Of a stretch of 64,000 bases of DNA, positions 16,771-24,160 are shown piece by piece. Numbering within the stretch: position 1 is the stretch's first letter; every line of letters starts with the position of its first letter. Made by a program: the position numbers and the translations under genes. The DNA comes from UBA2199 sp964628035 (GTDB lineage: Bacteria > Acidobacteriota > Aminicenantia > UBA2199), in contig CAZVPI010000008.1 of NCBI GenBank assembly GCA_964628035.1, positions 62,001 through 126,000 on the forward strand, given 5' to 3'. The notes under the pieces were generated by a model. The model saw nothing but the letters and a program-made list of their open reading frames with translations. It ran no database searches and had not been told where the DNA came from.

Positions 16771-16799
16771 TTGCATATGGCCTTGTTCTCAAGTATAAT
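16771..16799 (+). promoter_or_regulatory. Sigma70-type promoter of the YitT-family gene
   Basis: TTGCAT (16771-16776), a 17-bp spacer and a perfect TATAAT (16794-16799). The predicted start is near 16806, leaving a leader of about 20 nt with a GAGG word 7 bp before the ATG. The -35 lies just outside the right arm of the heptad element. Confidence 0.65.
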
Positions 16800-16825
16800 C
16801 GTTTTACTTCACCTCGAGGCCTCCT

Positions 16826-17698
16826 ATGAAAATCACAACAAAAGACCTCCGTCGCAATCTGGCCGATCTGGCCCTGGTCGTGTTGGGCTCGGTCATCATG
16901 GGCATCGGCTATTCGCTGTTCCTGATCCCGCACCACTTCGTCCCCGGGGGCGTCTCGGGCATCGCCATGATCGTCAACTACTTCAGCAGGCTGCCGCTGG
17001 GCATGCTGATCATGGTCCTGAACATTCCCGTGTTCATCCTGGGCGTCAGGATCATGGGCAAGAAATACGCCCTGCGCTCGCTGCTGGGCATGGTCATCTC
17101 CTCGCTGTTCATCGACTTTTTCCAGGAGATCCTGGGCCTGAAATCGGCCACCGACAACACCATCCTGGCCGCCATATACGGCGGCTTCATGCTGGGGGTG
17201 GGGCTGGGGCTGGTCTTCCGCGGCCGCGCCTCGACCGGCGGCTCCGACATCCTGGGCCAGATCCTCAACCGCTGGACCGGCATGTCGGTGGGCATCGCCA
17301 TCATGCTCATCGACTTCTTCATCATCTCGGCTTCGGGCGTGGCCTTCAAGCAGCTGGAAGCGCCGCTGTACGGCTACATCGTGCTGTTCATTTCCTCGAA
17401 CGTCATCGATATGATCCTCGAGGGCTGGAATTACACCAAGATGGTGCTCATCACATCAACAAAAAACGACGAGATCCAGGATTTCATCCTGAACACGTTG
17501 GACCGCGGCGGCACGGCGTTGCGCTCGCGCGGCCTGTACCTCAACCGCGAGGGCGAGACCATCCTGACCGTCATCCACCGCAAGCAGCTGCCCGAGTTGC
17601 GGCGCTTCGTCAAGGAGACCGACCCCCATGCCTTCGTCATCATCAATGACACCTATGCCGTCCTGGGCAAGGGATTTAAAGTCACGCAAGTCAACTAG
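16826..17698 (+). CDS. YitT family membrane protein (DUF161/DUF2179)
   Basis: Membrane protein of 290 residues with about six hydrophobic helices up to residue 200, followed by a soluble DUF2179 domain (about 210-285). Family marks are the early FLIPHHFVPGGVSGIAMI loop, the GGFMLGVGLGLVFRGRASTGG motif, and LYLNREGETILTVI in the cytoplasmic tail. YitT-type proteins are widespread; their substrate is not established (a transporter role is assumed). The length is normal. It has its own promoter and ribosome site. It converges on the first Wzz/BY-kinase gene, with a long nested inverted repeat in between. Confidence 0.9.
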   Translation: MKITTKDLRRNLADLALVVLGSVIMGIGYSLFLIPHHFVPGGVSGIAMIVNYFSRLPLGMLIMVLNIPVFILGVRIMGKKYALRSLLGMVISSLFIDFFQEILGLKSATDNTILAAIYGGFMLGVGLGLVFRGRASTGGSDILGQILNRWTGMSVGIAIMLIDFFIISASGVAFKQLEAPLYGYIVLFISSNVIDMILEGWNYTKMVLITSTKNDEIQDFILNTLDRGGTALRSRGLYLNREGETILTVIHRKQLPELRRFVKETDPHAFVIINDTYAVLGKGFKVTQVN

Positions 17699-17702
17699 CA
17701 CT

Positions 17703-18158
17703 CGGTAAACGGTACACGGTGGACGGTAGACGGTGAAAGCACGTAATGGAATTCCGAATATTCTGGAAAATTGGTTTACGGTTGACGGTACACGGCAGAC
17801 GGAATGGCCCTAAAACAGCTTGACGCGTTCATTGGCTTTGCCATATCCCGCACAGCGTTTTTGTATGCCACACCGGTTGTCTATTTGAGCCGGAAGTATC
17901 ACCCTCCGCTATATGGCTGGGGCTGGACACCGCCGCTCTGCGTGCTTGATCCCCAAGTCCAAAATCCTTGTCGCAACTCCCCTTCCCAGAGATATCCTAT
18001 AATTTTACTGCCAGCCTTTTCCCTCTCTGGCAGGCTTTCAAATCCCGAAATCCCTGATGATCAGCCATTTCTTTGCTTCTCTCTTCCTATCTGCCGTCTA
18101 CCGTCTTCCGTACGCCCATTTCTTCTTATTTTTCACCGTAAACCGTCCACCGTCCACC
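17703..18158. repeat. Nested heptad-armed inverted element enclosing an S23/IVP remnant
   Basis: Four blocks of 7-bp repeats form two nested pairs. Outer: ACGGTNN repeats at 17703-17738 pair with CCGTNNA repeats at 18131-18158 (24 of 28 over the best part). Inner: 17773-17802 pairs with 18091-18114 (about 19 of 24). Between the inner arms lies a decayed S23/IVP gene (17810-18068, minus). The whole 467-bp gap between yitT and the BY-kinase gene is this element. As RNA it could fold into a long stem with a loop of about 290 nt. It may also terminate both convergent transcripts. Confidence 0.8.
17810..18068 (-). pseudogene. Decayed S23/IVP four-helix-bundle protein gene
   Basis: From ATG 18068 on the minus strand the translation reads GFRDLKACQRGKRLAV, then an in-frame stop, then KDFGLGDQARRAAVSSPSHI and AEGD. 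These are the N-terminal hallmarks of the S23/IVP family (GFxDLxVWQKxxxLAV and DFGLxDQxRRAAVSIPSNIAEG). After GSNRQ the frame is lost. The last codons (VKLF, TAG, then GGCC) resemble the end of the copy at 16264, so a large internal deletion is likely. The start codon lies 22 bp from the inner right arm. At least two disabling changes are seen, so no protein is expected. Confidence 0.75.
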
Positions 18159-18165
18159 AATTTCT

Positions 18166-20415
18166 CTATTTCTCAATTCTAGATTCTTCCAGCTCCGCAT
18201 CAGATCCATACTTATACTGGTACGAATAATACCCCGATCCAGCCTTGCGCGCGTTGAGCTTGTTCAGGATGACGCCGAAGAGCTTGATGCCGAACTTGGC
18301 GATCTCGTCGCGCGCCTTCTCGATGGTCTTGCGCGGCGTCTTGCCGCCCAGGGTGACCAGGATGATGCCGTCGCCCTGCTCGCCCAGCAGGATGGCGTCG
18401 GAGCCGGCCATCAGCGGCGGCGTGTCGATGAAGACGTGGTCGTAGCGGTTCTTGAGGCTCTCCAGCAGCTCCCTCATGGCCCTGGAGGTAAGGAGCTCGG
18501 CCGGGTTGGGCGGCACCGGGCCCGAGGGGATCAGCTGAAGGTTGGGCTCGCCCGGGCACTCGTGGACGATCTCGTCCAGGCTCGAGCGGCCGACCAGGTG
18601 CGAGGTCAGGCCCGAGGTGTTCTTCAGGCGGAAGACCTTGTGCAGGCGCGGACGGCGCAGGTCGCAATCGACGGCCAGGACCTTGCGCCCCTGCTGGGCG
18701 AAGGCCACGGCCAAATTGATGGTCGTCACCGTCTTGCCCTCCTGGGGCAGCGGCGAGGTGGCGACCATGACCTTGGGCGGATGGTCGGGGGCCAGCAGCA
18801 GCGAGGTGCGGATGTAGCGGTAGTGCTCGGCGATCATCGACTCGGGCTCGCGCAGGTTGATCAGCTCCACCGCCTTGGGCTTGCCGTCTTCTTCCTGCCT
18901 CTTGCGCTCGGAGTAATAGGGCTGGTACAAGTGGCGCTTGGCCGCCAGCGAGGTGTCGGGGACGAAGCCCAGGGCCGGCAGGCGCAACAGCTTTTCCACG
19001 TCCTCGGGCGACTTGACCGTGTTGTCCAGGTACTTGAGGGCGAAGACGACGAACACGCCCAGGCCCAGGCCCAGCATCAGGGCCATCAGCAGCGTGCGCC
19101 TGCGGTTGGGCGAGAAGGGGCCGGGCGGCACCTCGGCGCGGTCGACGATCTTGATGTTGGAGGTCTGCAGCCCCTCCAGGCGCGCCGAGAGCATCGACTC
19201 CTTCTCCTTGCGCGTCAGGTGGTCGAGGAGGCTGCGCATGTTCTCGACCTCGATCTTCAGGCTGTTGTAATAGATGGCGCTGGCGTTGCTGGAGACCACG
19301 CTCCCCTTCTGCTGGGTCAGCATCTCCTGCAGCGAGTTCTCCTTCTTGAGCGCCGCCTGGTACTCGGCCTCGGCCTGGTTCAGGACTTTGCGGGCGATGT
19401 CGGCCGTCTCCTCGGCGATGCGCTTCTGCAAGGCGTCCAGCTGGGTCTTCAGCCGCTGCATCTCGGGGTAGGAGTCCTGGAAGATCTGCGACTTGCGCTT
19501 GTACTCCGACTCCTTGCTCGAGTACTCCTGCTTCAGGCCGGTGATCAGGGCGCTGGCGCGCACCTCGGAGTAGTTGTCGTAGGATTTGCTGCGCAGCTCG
19601 CGGTAGAGAGACTCGCGGTTGATGCGCTCGATCTGGGCGGCGGTGAAGGCGGCGTTCAGGTCGGAGAGCTTCTGCACCACGGTGCTGTCCTCGCCGCGGA
19701 TGTAATACAACTCCTTGCGCTTGCCGTATTCCTGCAGCTCCTGCTCCTTCTGCGCCAGCGAGCGGCGCATGTCCTCGATCTGGGCGGTGAGGAACTCGGA
19801 GGCCTGCTGCGACGACTCGGCCTTCATCTCCAGGTTGAACTCGACGAACTTGTCGAACAGGGTGTTGACGGCGAAGGCGGCCAGCTTGGGGTCTGGGGAA
19901 ACGTAGGTCACCTCCAGCAGGCGGGTGTTCTCGACGTTGGCGACCTGCAGCGAGCCCAGGAACCCCGAGATGGCGCCGCTCAGGCGCAGTCGCGCCGCGG
20001 CCTCCGGATCTTCAGCCTCTTCTTTCCCCTGCTCCTTGTCCCCCTTCTTCCCGTCGGACTTGGGCAACGGGGCGAACTTCTCCAGCTCCTCGATCACCTT
20101 GCGGGCCAGGGAGCGGCTGGTCAGCACGCGGATCTGGGTGTTGAGGTACTCGTTGTTCCAGTCGTTGTCGTAGGCGTACCACTGGTTGAGCAGGTTCAAC
20201 TGTCCTCGCCCCTCCTTCTCGATCAGCAGCGTGCCGCGCGCCTTGAACAGCGGCGTCTGCATCTGCACGCGCACCAGGGCGGCCAGCAGCACGGCGCCGG
20301 CGACGAACAGGATGAGCCTGTACTGGCTGCGTACCAGATCCCAGATCTCGTGAAAGTTGATCCCCTCCTCGGCCAGCAGGTCTTCGTTCGCCGCGATTCC
20401 GCTCATGGGGTTCAT
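18166..20415 (-). CDS. Polysaccharide co-polymerase with BY-kinase domain (Wzc-like), copy 1
   Basis: Inner-membrane chain-length regulator and tyrosine autokinase for capsule or exopolysaccharide export, 749 residues. Order: N-terminal Wzz domain with one helix near residue 35, a long periplasmic coiled region (about 180-430), a second helix (about 455-475), then the cytoplasmic CpsD/CapB kinase. The kinase has Walker A PQEGKTVTTINLA, Walker A' VDCDLRRPR, Walker B FIDTPPL, and a C-terminal tyrosine cluster (GYYSYQYKYG). It is closely similar over its whole length to the copy at 24161-26410. Its ATG overlaps the stop of the TPR gene upstream (ATGA); it is the last gene of the export operon. 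ATG 20415 is used; an ATG 12 bp inside would also serve. Confidence 0.93.
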   Translation of the reverse strand: MNPMSGIAANEDLLAEEGINFHEIWDLVRSQYRLILFVAGAVLLAALVRVQMQTPLFKARGTLLIEKEGRGQLNLLNQWYAYDNDWNNEYLNTQIRVLTSRSLARKVIEELEKFAPLPKSDGKKGDKEQGKEEAEDPEAAARLRLSGAISGFLGSLQVANVENTRLLEVTYVSPDPKLAAFAVNTLFDKFVEFNLEMKAESSQQASEFLTAQIEDMRRSLAQKEQELQEYGKRKELYYIRGEDSTVVQKLSDLNAAFTAAQIERINRESLYRELRSKSYDNYSEVRASALITGLKQEYSSKESEYKRKSQIFQDSYPEMQRLKTQLDALQKRIAEETADIARKVLNQAEAEYQAALKKENSLQEMLTQQKGSVVSSNASAIYYNSLKIEVENMRSLLDHLTRKEKESMLSARLEGLQTSNIKIVDRAEVPPGPFSPNRRRTLLMALMLGLGLGVFVVFALKYLDNTVKSPEDVEKLLRLPALGFVPDTSLAAKRHLYQPYYSERKRQEEDGKPKAVELINLREPESMIAEHYRYIRTSLLLAPDHPPKVMVATSPLPQEGKTVTTINLAVAFAQQGRKVLAVDCDLRRPRLHKVFRLKNTSGLTSHLVGRSSLDEIVHECPGEPNLQLIPSGPVPPNPAELLTSRAMRELLESLKNRYDHVFIDTPPLMAGSDAILLGEQGDGIILVTLGGKTPRKTIEKARDEIAKFGIKLFGVILNKLNARKAGSGYYSYQYKYGSDAELEESRIEK

Positions 20416-22016
20416 TGTACCACGATTTTGACCGCGACCTTGCTCTCGAAGCGCAACAGCGGGGCGCCTATGACGAATTTTGCCGGAAGTTCCCCGCCGT
20501 AGCTTTCGGCGGCGATCTTCTCATCGACGAACACCTGCACCAGCTGCCCAGAACCGATCTTGGCGCGCCAAGCCGGGTCGATCGTCACCTCGATCTCGGG
20601 CTGGTTGAACAGGAACGCATAGTGGGGAGCGTTGAAGCGGTTGATCACCAGGAAGCGGCTTTCGGCCACCTGGGCCAGCCTGGCGTCAAGCTCGGGATCG
20701 GGACGGCCATCGGCGCCCAGGACGTTGCGGATGCGCTGCACCCGCCACAAGACGTCCTGGTTGTCGGGCTGGTTCTCGTAGAGCTCGCGGGCGACGGCCT
20801 CGGCGGCGGTCATCAGCTTGCTGCAGTAATAGGAGTCGGCCAACAGCAGCAGGATGTCGGTGTAATCGGCGGCCTGCTCCTTTTTTATGAACGAGATCCC
20901 CTTGCGTATGGCCTCGATCTCGGAAATCACGCCGCCGTAATCCCCCTTCCTGAAGGCGATCATCGTCTTCAGCCGCAGCGAGGGGAAGTCGTTCTCCTTG
21001 AAGTAGTTGCGGTCCTGCAGGAGCTTCTGCAGCTGGTCGAGCTCGCCCAGCCCCGGGTGCTCGGCGATGAAATACTCGATGATCTCGCGCAGCCGCGCTG
21101 CCTGCTTCGCGTCGGTCCGGGCCGGGGCGATCAGGGCGTCGATGGCCCCGATCAGCAGCGTGCGCCGCAGCTTGAGGAACTTGTCGCGGTCGAAGCCAGC
21201 ATCCGGGTGCAGGCGGCTGTAGCCCTTGATGGACCGGGCCTGGCTCAACAGGGAGAGCGATTGTTCCAGGCTGGCCCCGCCCTGCAGGTTCAGCTCGTTA
21301 TGTCGACGCTCCAGGCTGTCGAGGGTGTTGGCTTCATGGAGGGCCAGCATCTCCCAGCGCTTGGCCAGCGGCAGGCCGGAGACGGTCAGCTGGTCGGCCG
21401 CCGGCCCGAAAAAGTCGGGCTTCAGCTGCAGCAGCCGCATCAGCAGGGGGACGTCCTGGACGTAAAGCGACCAGGCCTCGACCAGGGGGCTGAACTCGCT
21501 CCAACCGACATAGGGCATGACCCCGGCGAGGAGCTCGGAGCAGAATTTCCGGTCCGGCTCCTCCAGGAGCGGCCACAGCGAGAAGAACATGCGGCCGCAG
21601 TCGAGGGCGATGTTCTTGTTGCTGCCGCGGATCGAGGCGGCGCGCTTGAGCTCGCGCACGCCGAGCTCGAAATAGTCGTTGTCCACGGCGCTGAAGCGCA
21701 GATAGGCCTTGGACAGGTAGTAACGGGCCTGGTAATCGAGGGGGTTGCGGCCGATGCCCTTGGCCAGCAGGCGCATGGCCTGCTTGATCTGGGCCTCGCT
21801 CCCGCCGCCCTCGCCCGCCTCCAGCAGGGCGAAGGCGGTGTCGGTGTGCAGGCGGCTCGAGAGGGAGAGGTCGATCAGCCTCAGCGGGGGCTTGGCGGGT
21901 TTCGCGCCGGCGCCGGGCGTCGAAGCAAGGAGGAGCGACAGCTCGGCGGCGAACTGGACCAGGAAGAACAGCCCCAGGAGCAGGGCGAAAAGGATGAGAA
22001 GCCTGCTAGATCTCAT
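20412..22016 (-). CDS. Membrane-anchored TPR-like protein of the polysaccharide operon
   Basis: A 534-residue protein not assigned to a named family. It starts with a signal anchor (about residues 5-27), then helical repeat-like sequence (AxxxLxxxLxRNPLDYQARYYLSKAYLR near residue 100 resembles a TPR) across most of its length, and ends in a short beta-rich domain (about 460-534). It is probably periplasmic, held at the inner membrane. It overlaps the O-antigen ligase gene upstream by 11 bp and the BY-kinase gene downstream by 4 bp, so it belongs to the export and polymerisation unit. By context it could be a scaffold for chain assembly or ligation; this is inference. Confidence 0.75.
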   Translation of the reverse strand: MRSSRLLILFALLLGLFFLVQFAAELSLLLASTPGAGAKPAKPPLRLIDLSLSSRLHTDTAFALLEAGEGGGSEAQIKQAMRLLAKGIGRNPLDYQARYYLSKAYLRFSAVDNDYFELGVRELKRAASIRGSNKNIALDCGRMFFSLWPLLEEPDRKFCSELLAGVMPYVGWSEFSPLVEAWSLYVQDVPLLMRLLQLKPDFFGPAADQLTVSGLPLAKRWEMLALHEANTLDSLERRHNELNLQGGASLEQSLSLLSQARSIKGYSRLHPDAGFDRDKFLKLRRTLLIGAIDALIAPARTDAKQAARLREIIEYFIAEHPGLGELDQLQKLLQDRNYFKENDFPSLRLKTMIAFRKGDYGGVISEIEAIRKGISFIKKEQAADYTDILLLLADSYYCSKLMTAAEAVARELYENQPDNQDVLWRVQRIRNVLGADGRPDPELDARLAQVAESRFLVINRFNAPHYAFLFNQPEIEVTIDPAWRAKIGSGQLVQVFVDEKIAAESYGGELPAKFVIGAPLLRFESKVAVKIVVQ

Positions 22017-23370
22017 GGCTGAACTCGCGGCGGTGGGTGGCCAGCTTGATCCCCAGCGCCAGCAGGGCCAGGAACAGGAAGGCGTTGGCCGGGATGCGCA
22101 GGGAGAAGTCGAAGAAGGAGTGGAAGAAGGCGGCGAAGACGGCGGTCAGGACGCCCAGCACGGCCGGCTTGACCTCGGGATGGCGGCGGGAGATCCACAT
22201 GCGCAGGAGCGAGAAGACGATGACGGCCAGCAGGGCCATGAAAACGACGAAGGCCGGGAGGCCCATGTCGGCCAGCGACTCGACATACTCGTTGTGGGCA
22301 TGGTTCACCCAGCCCGTCTCCTTGCCGTAGAGGAAGTAGGCGTACTTGAACGTGCCCAGCCCGGTGCCGAACAGGGGGAAATCGCCGAACATCTTCAGCG
22401 AGTTCGCCCAGTAATCGACACGGCCGCCCTCGATGTAGTTCCCGGCGAGAAACTTCTCCAGCGTGCTCTGCAAGCCGACGAACACGGCCAGCAGCGTGCC
22501 CAGGATGAAGACCAGGCGCAGGTGGCGGCGGGCGTTGAAATTCACCCGCAGGTAGACCGACATCTGGGCGAAGAAGAGGACCGAAAGCACCAGGACGGCG
22601 ATGCCGGAGCGGCAGCCGGTCAGGTAGATGGCGCCGGCCATCACCGCCGGAGCCAGGAACAGCAGGATGAGCGGGCGGTCGTCGGCCAGGTGCAGCACCT
22701 TGTCCTTCAGCGACTGGCCGGGATCGAAGAGATGGAGGCGGGCGAACAGAAGGCCCATGGCGACCGGGAAAAGCAATTCCAGGTAAAAGGAAAAGTGGTC
22801 GGCGTTGTAGATGGTGCCGCGCAGGAACTGCGAGGCGTGCTCGTCGGGCATGAAGAAGAGAAAGAAATTCTTGTTGCCGCCGCCCAGCTTCAGCAGCCCG
22901 AAAATGGCCTGGCCCACGCCCGAGGCCACGAGCGTGGAAAACAGGATGAAAATGTCGTTCCGGCTCCATTCGACGCGCAGCAAGGCGATGAAGAAGAGGG
23001 CATAGACCAGGAAGCGGCCCAGGGCCAGCAGCGTCTCGCCCGGGATCAGGCTCAGGGAGTGGAACGCGGGCAGCGAACCGGAAAGGTTCTGCAACACCCT
23101 GGCCCCTCCGGGGGAAAGCCATTTGAGCAGGAAAATGGGCAGGGGAACGAGCTGCAGGACGATCAGCGCGAAGAAGACCAGGGCCAGGACCCTCATCGGC
23201 CGCTGGAAGAGAAACTGGTAGGGCGCCTGAGGACCCAGGAAAACCAGGAGGGAGAAGAGGGCGAACAGGGCAAAGCACAGGGGCTGCCAGACGCCGCCGG
23301 CGCATCCCAGGGGCAGGGGCGACAGCACCAGCAGGACCTGCAGCAGCAGACGCAGGGTTTTTCGGCTCAT
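22006..23370 (-). CDS. O-antigen ligase/polymerase family membrane protein
   Basis: Polytopic inner-membrane protein of 454 residues with about 12 hydrophobic helices. The large periplasmic loop near residue 330 holds FGTGLGTF and NHAHNEYVE; HNEY-type motifs mark the WaaL/Wzy ligase-polymerase superfamily (Wzy_C). Such enzymes join finished glycan to a carrier or link repeat units. A second member of the superfamily is encoded at 50191-51507, so this one, placed beside the export genes, could be the ligase or a second polymerase. The ATG overlaps the stop of the upstream phosphatase gene (ATGA). Confidence 0.88.
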   Translation of the reverse strand: MSRKTLRLLLQVLLVLSPLPLGCAGGVWQPLCFALFALFSLLVFLGPQAPYQFLFQRPMRVLALVFFALIVLQLVPLPIFLLKWLSPGGARVLQNLSGSLPAFHSLSLIPGETLLALGRFLVYALFFIALLRVEWSRNDIFILFSTLVASGVGQAIFGLLKLGGGNKNFFLFFMPDEHASQFLRGTIYNADHFSFYLELLFPVAMGLLFARLHLFDPGQSLKDKVLHLADDRPLILLFLAPAVMAGAIYLTGCRSGIAVLVLSVLFFAQMSVYLRVNFNARRHLRLVFILGTLLAVFVGLQSTLEKFLAGNYIEGGRVDYWANSLKMFGDFPLFGTGLGTFKYAYFLYGKETGWVNHAHNEYVESLADMGLPAFVVFMALLAVIVFSLLRMWISRRHPEVKPAVLGVLTAVFAAFFHSFFDFSLRIPANAFLFLALLALGIKLATHRREFSHEI

Positions 23371-24158
23371 GAGTCGCGCCTGCGGAAGAAGTCGAAGAAC
23401 GAGCGCCTGGAATGGCTGGAAACCGGCTCGCCGATGTCGGGGATGGCCTCGTCGGCGAGGATGGCGGCCGGGATCCCTTCGAGGAACAGGTCGACTTTGT
23501 CAGGGTCGACGCCGGTGAGCAGGGCCCGGACATACGACAAGCCGGGGCGGCGGCTCTCCAGGTCGTGGGCGTCGGAGGCGACGACGTGGACCAGGTTGTC
23601 CTGCAGCAGGTCGTAGGCGCAGCGCCGCGCCTCGTGGCCGAAATCGCCGCGGAAGCTGCCGGCGTTCACCTGGCACAGGGCGCCGGCCTTGACCAGCTCG
23701 CGCAGCACCGCGGGAGAGCGCTGGATCTCCTGGTTGCGCTCGGCGTGGGAGATGACCGGGATCAGGTCCTCGGTCTGCGCCTTGAAGATGAACTCCTTGG
23801 TGTGGGCGTAGACGTAGTCGGCCGGGAACTCGAGGAGGAAATAGGAGCCGTTGTTGATGGTCAGCAGGTCGCGGTTGGCCTTGAGAATGGCCAGCAGGTC
23901 GGTGGTGAAATAGACCTCGGCGCCCTGGACGATCTTCAACTTCAGGCCTTCCCTCTCCAGTTGCTTGCGCCAGCGGGCCCAGGACTTGCGCAGCCCGTCC
24001 AGGTCCTTGAACCTGGACATGCCGCTGCAGCAGTGCGGGGTGACGACGACGGTGTCGATGCCGTCGGCCTCGGCCAGGCGCAGCATGGCCAGCGAGGTCT
24101 CGTCGTCGCCGGCGCCGTCGTCGACGCCGGGCAGGTAGTGGCCGTGTAGATCGATCAT
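23367..24158 (-). CDS. PHP-type tyrosine-protein phosphatase (CpsB/YwqE-like)
   Basis: Metal-dependent phosphatase of 263 residues that would remove phosphate from the BY-kinase tyrosine cluster. PHP metal motifs are complete: IDLHGHYLPGVDDGA at the N-terminus, VTPHCC near residue 40, SHAERN near 138, and ASDAHD near 195. Proteins of this type are normally paired with Wzc/CpsCD kinases, and here the gene lies directly between kinase copy 2 (3 bp away) and the ligase gene (ATGA overlap). It is expected to act in the cytoplasm and set the phosphorylation state that controls chain length and export. Confidence 0.93.
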   Translation of the reverse strand: MIDLHGHYLPGVDDGAGDDETSLAMLRLAEADGIDTVVVTPHCCSGMSRFKDLDGLRKSWARWRKQLEREGLKLKIVQGAEVYFTTDLLAILKANRDLLTINNGSYFLLEFPADYVYAHTKEFIFKAQTEDLIPVISHAERNQEIQRSPAVLRELVKAGALCQVNAGSFRGDFGHEARRCAYDLLQDNLVHVVASDAHDLESRRPGLSYVRALLTGVDPDKVDLFLEGIPAAILADEAIPDIGEPVSSHSRRSFFDFFRRRDS

Positions 24159-24160
24159 TT

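Noticed and set aside
16482..16829. Plus-strand open frame of 115 codons before yitT
   Set aside because: It is antisense to the IVP remnant and includes the right heptad arm and the yitT promoter.
16188..18158. 23S rRNA intervening sequence in its usual place
   Set aside because: IVP remnants are present but the flanks are protein genes; no rRNA sequence is visible.
17804..18229. Plus-strand open frame of 141 codons between yitT and the BY-kinase gene
   Set aside because: It runs through repeat arms and antisense to the IVP remnant; no coding character.
18436..20502. Long plus-strand open frame over the first BY-kinase gene
   Set aside because: Low-complexity mirror of the true minus-strand gene, which has complete Wzz and kinase motifs.
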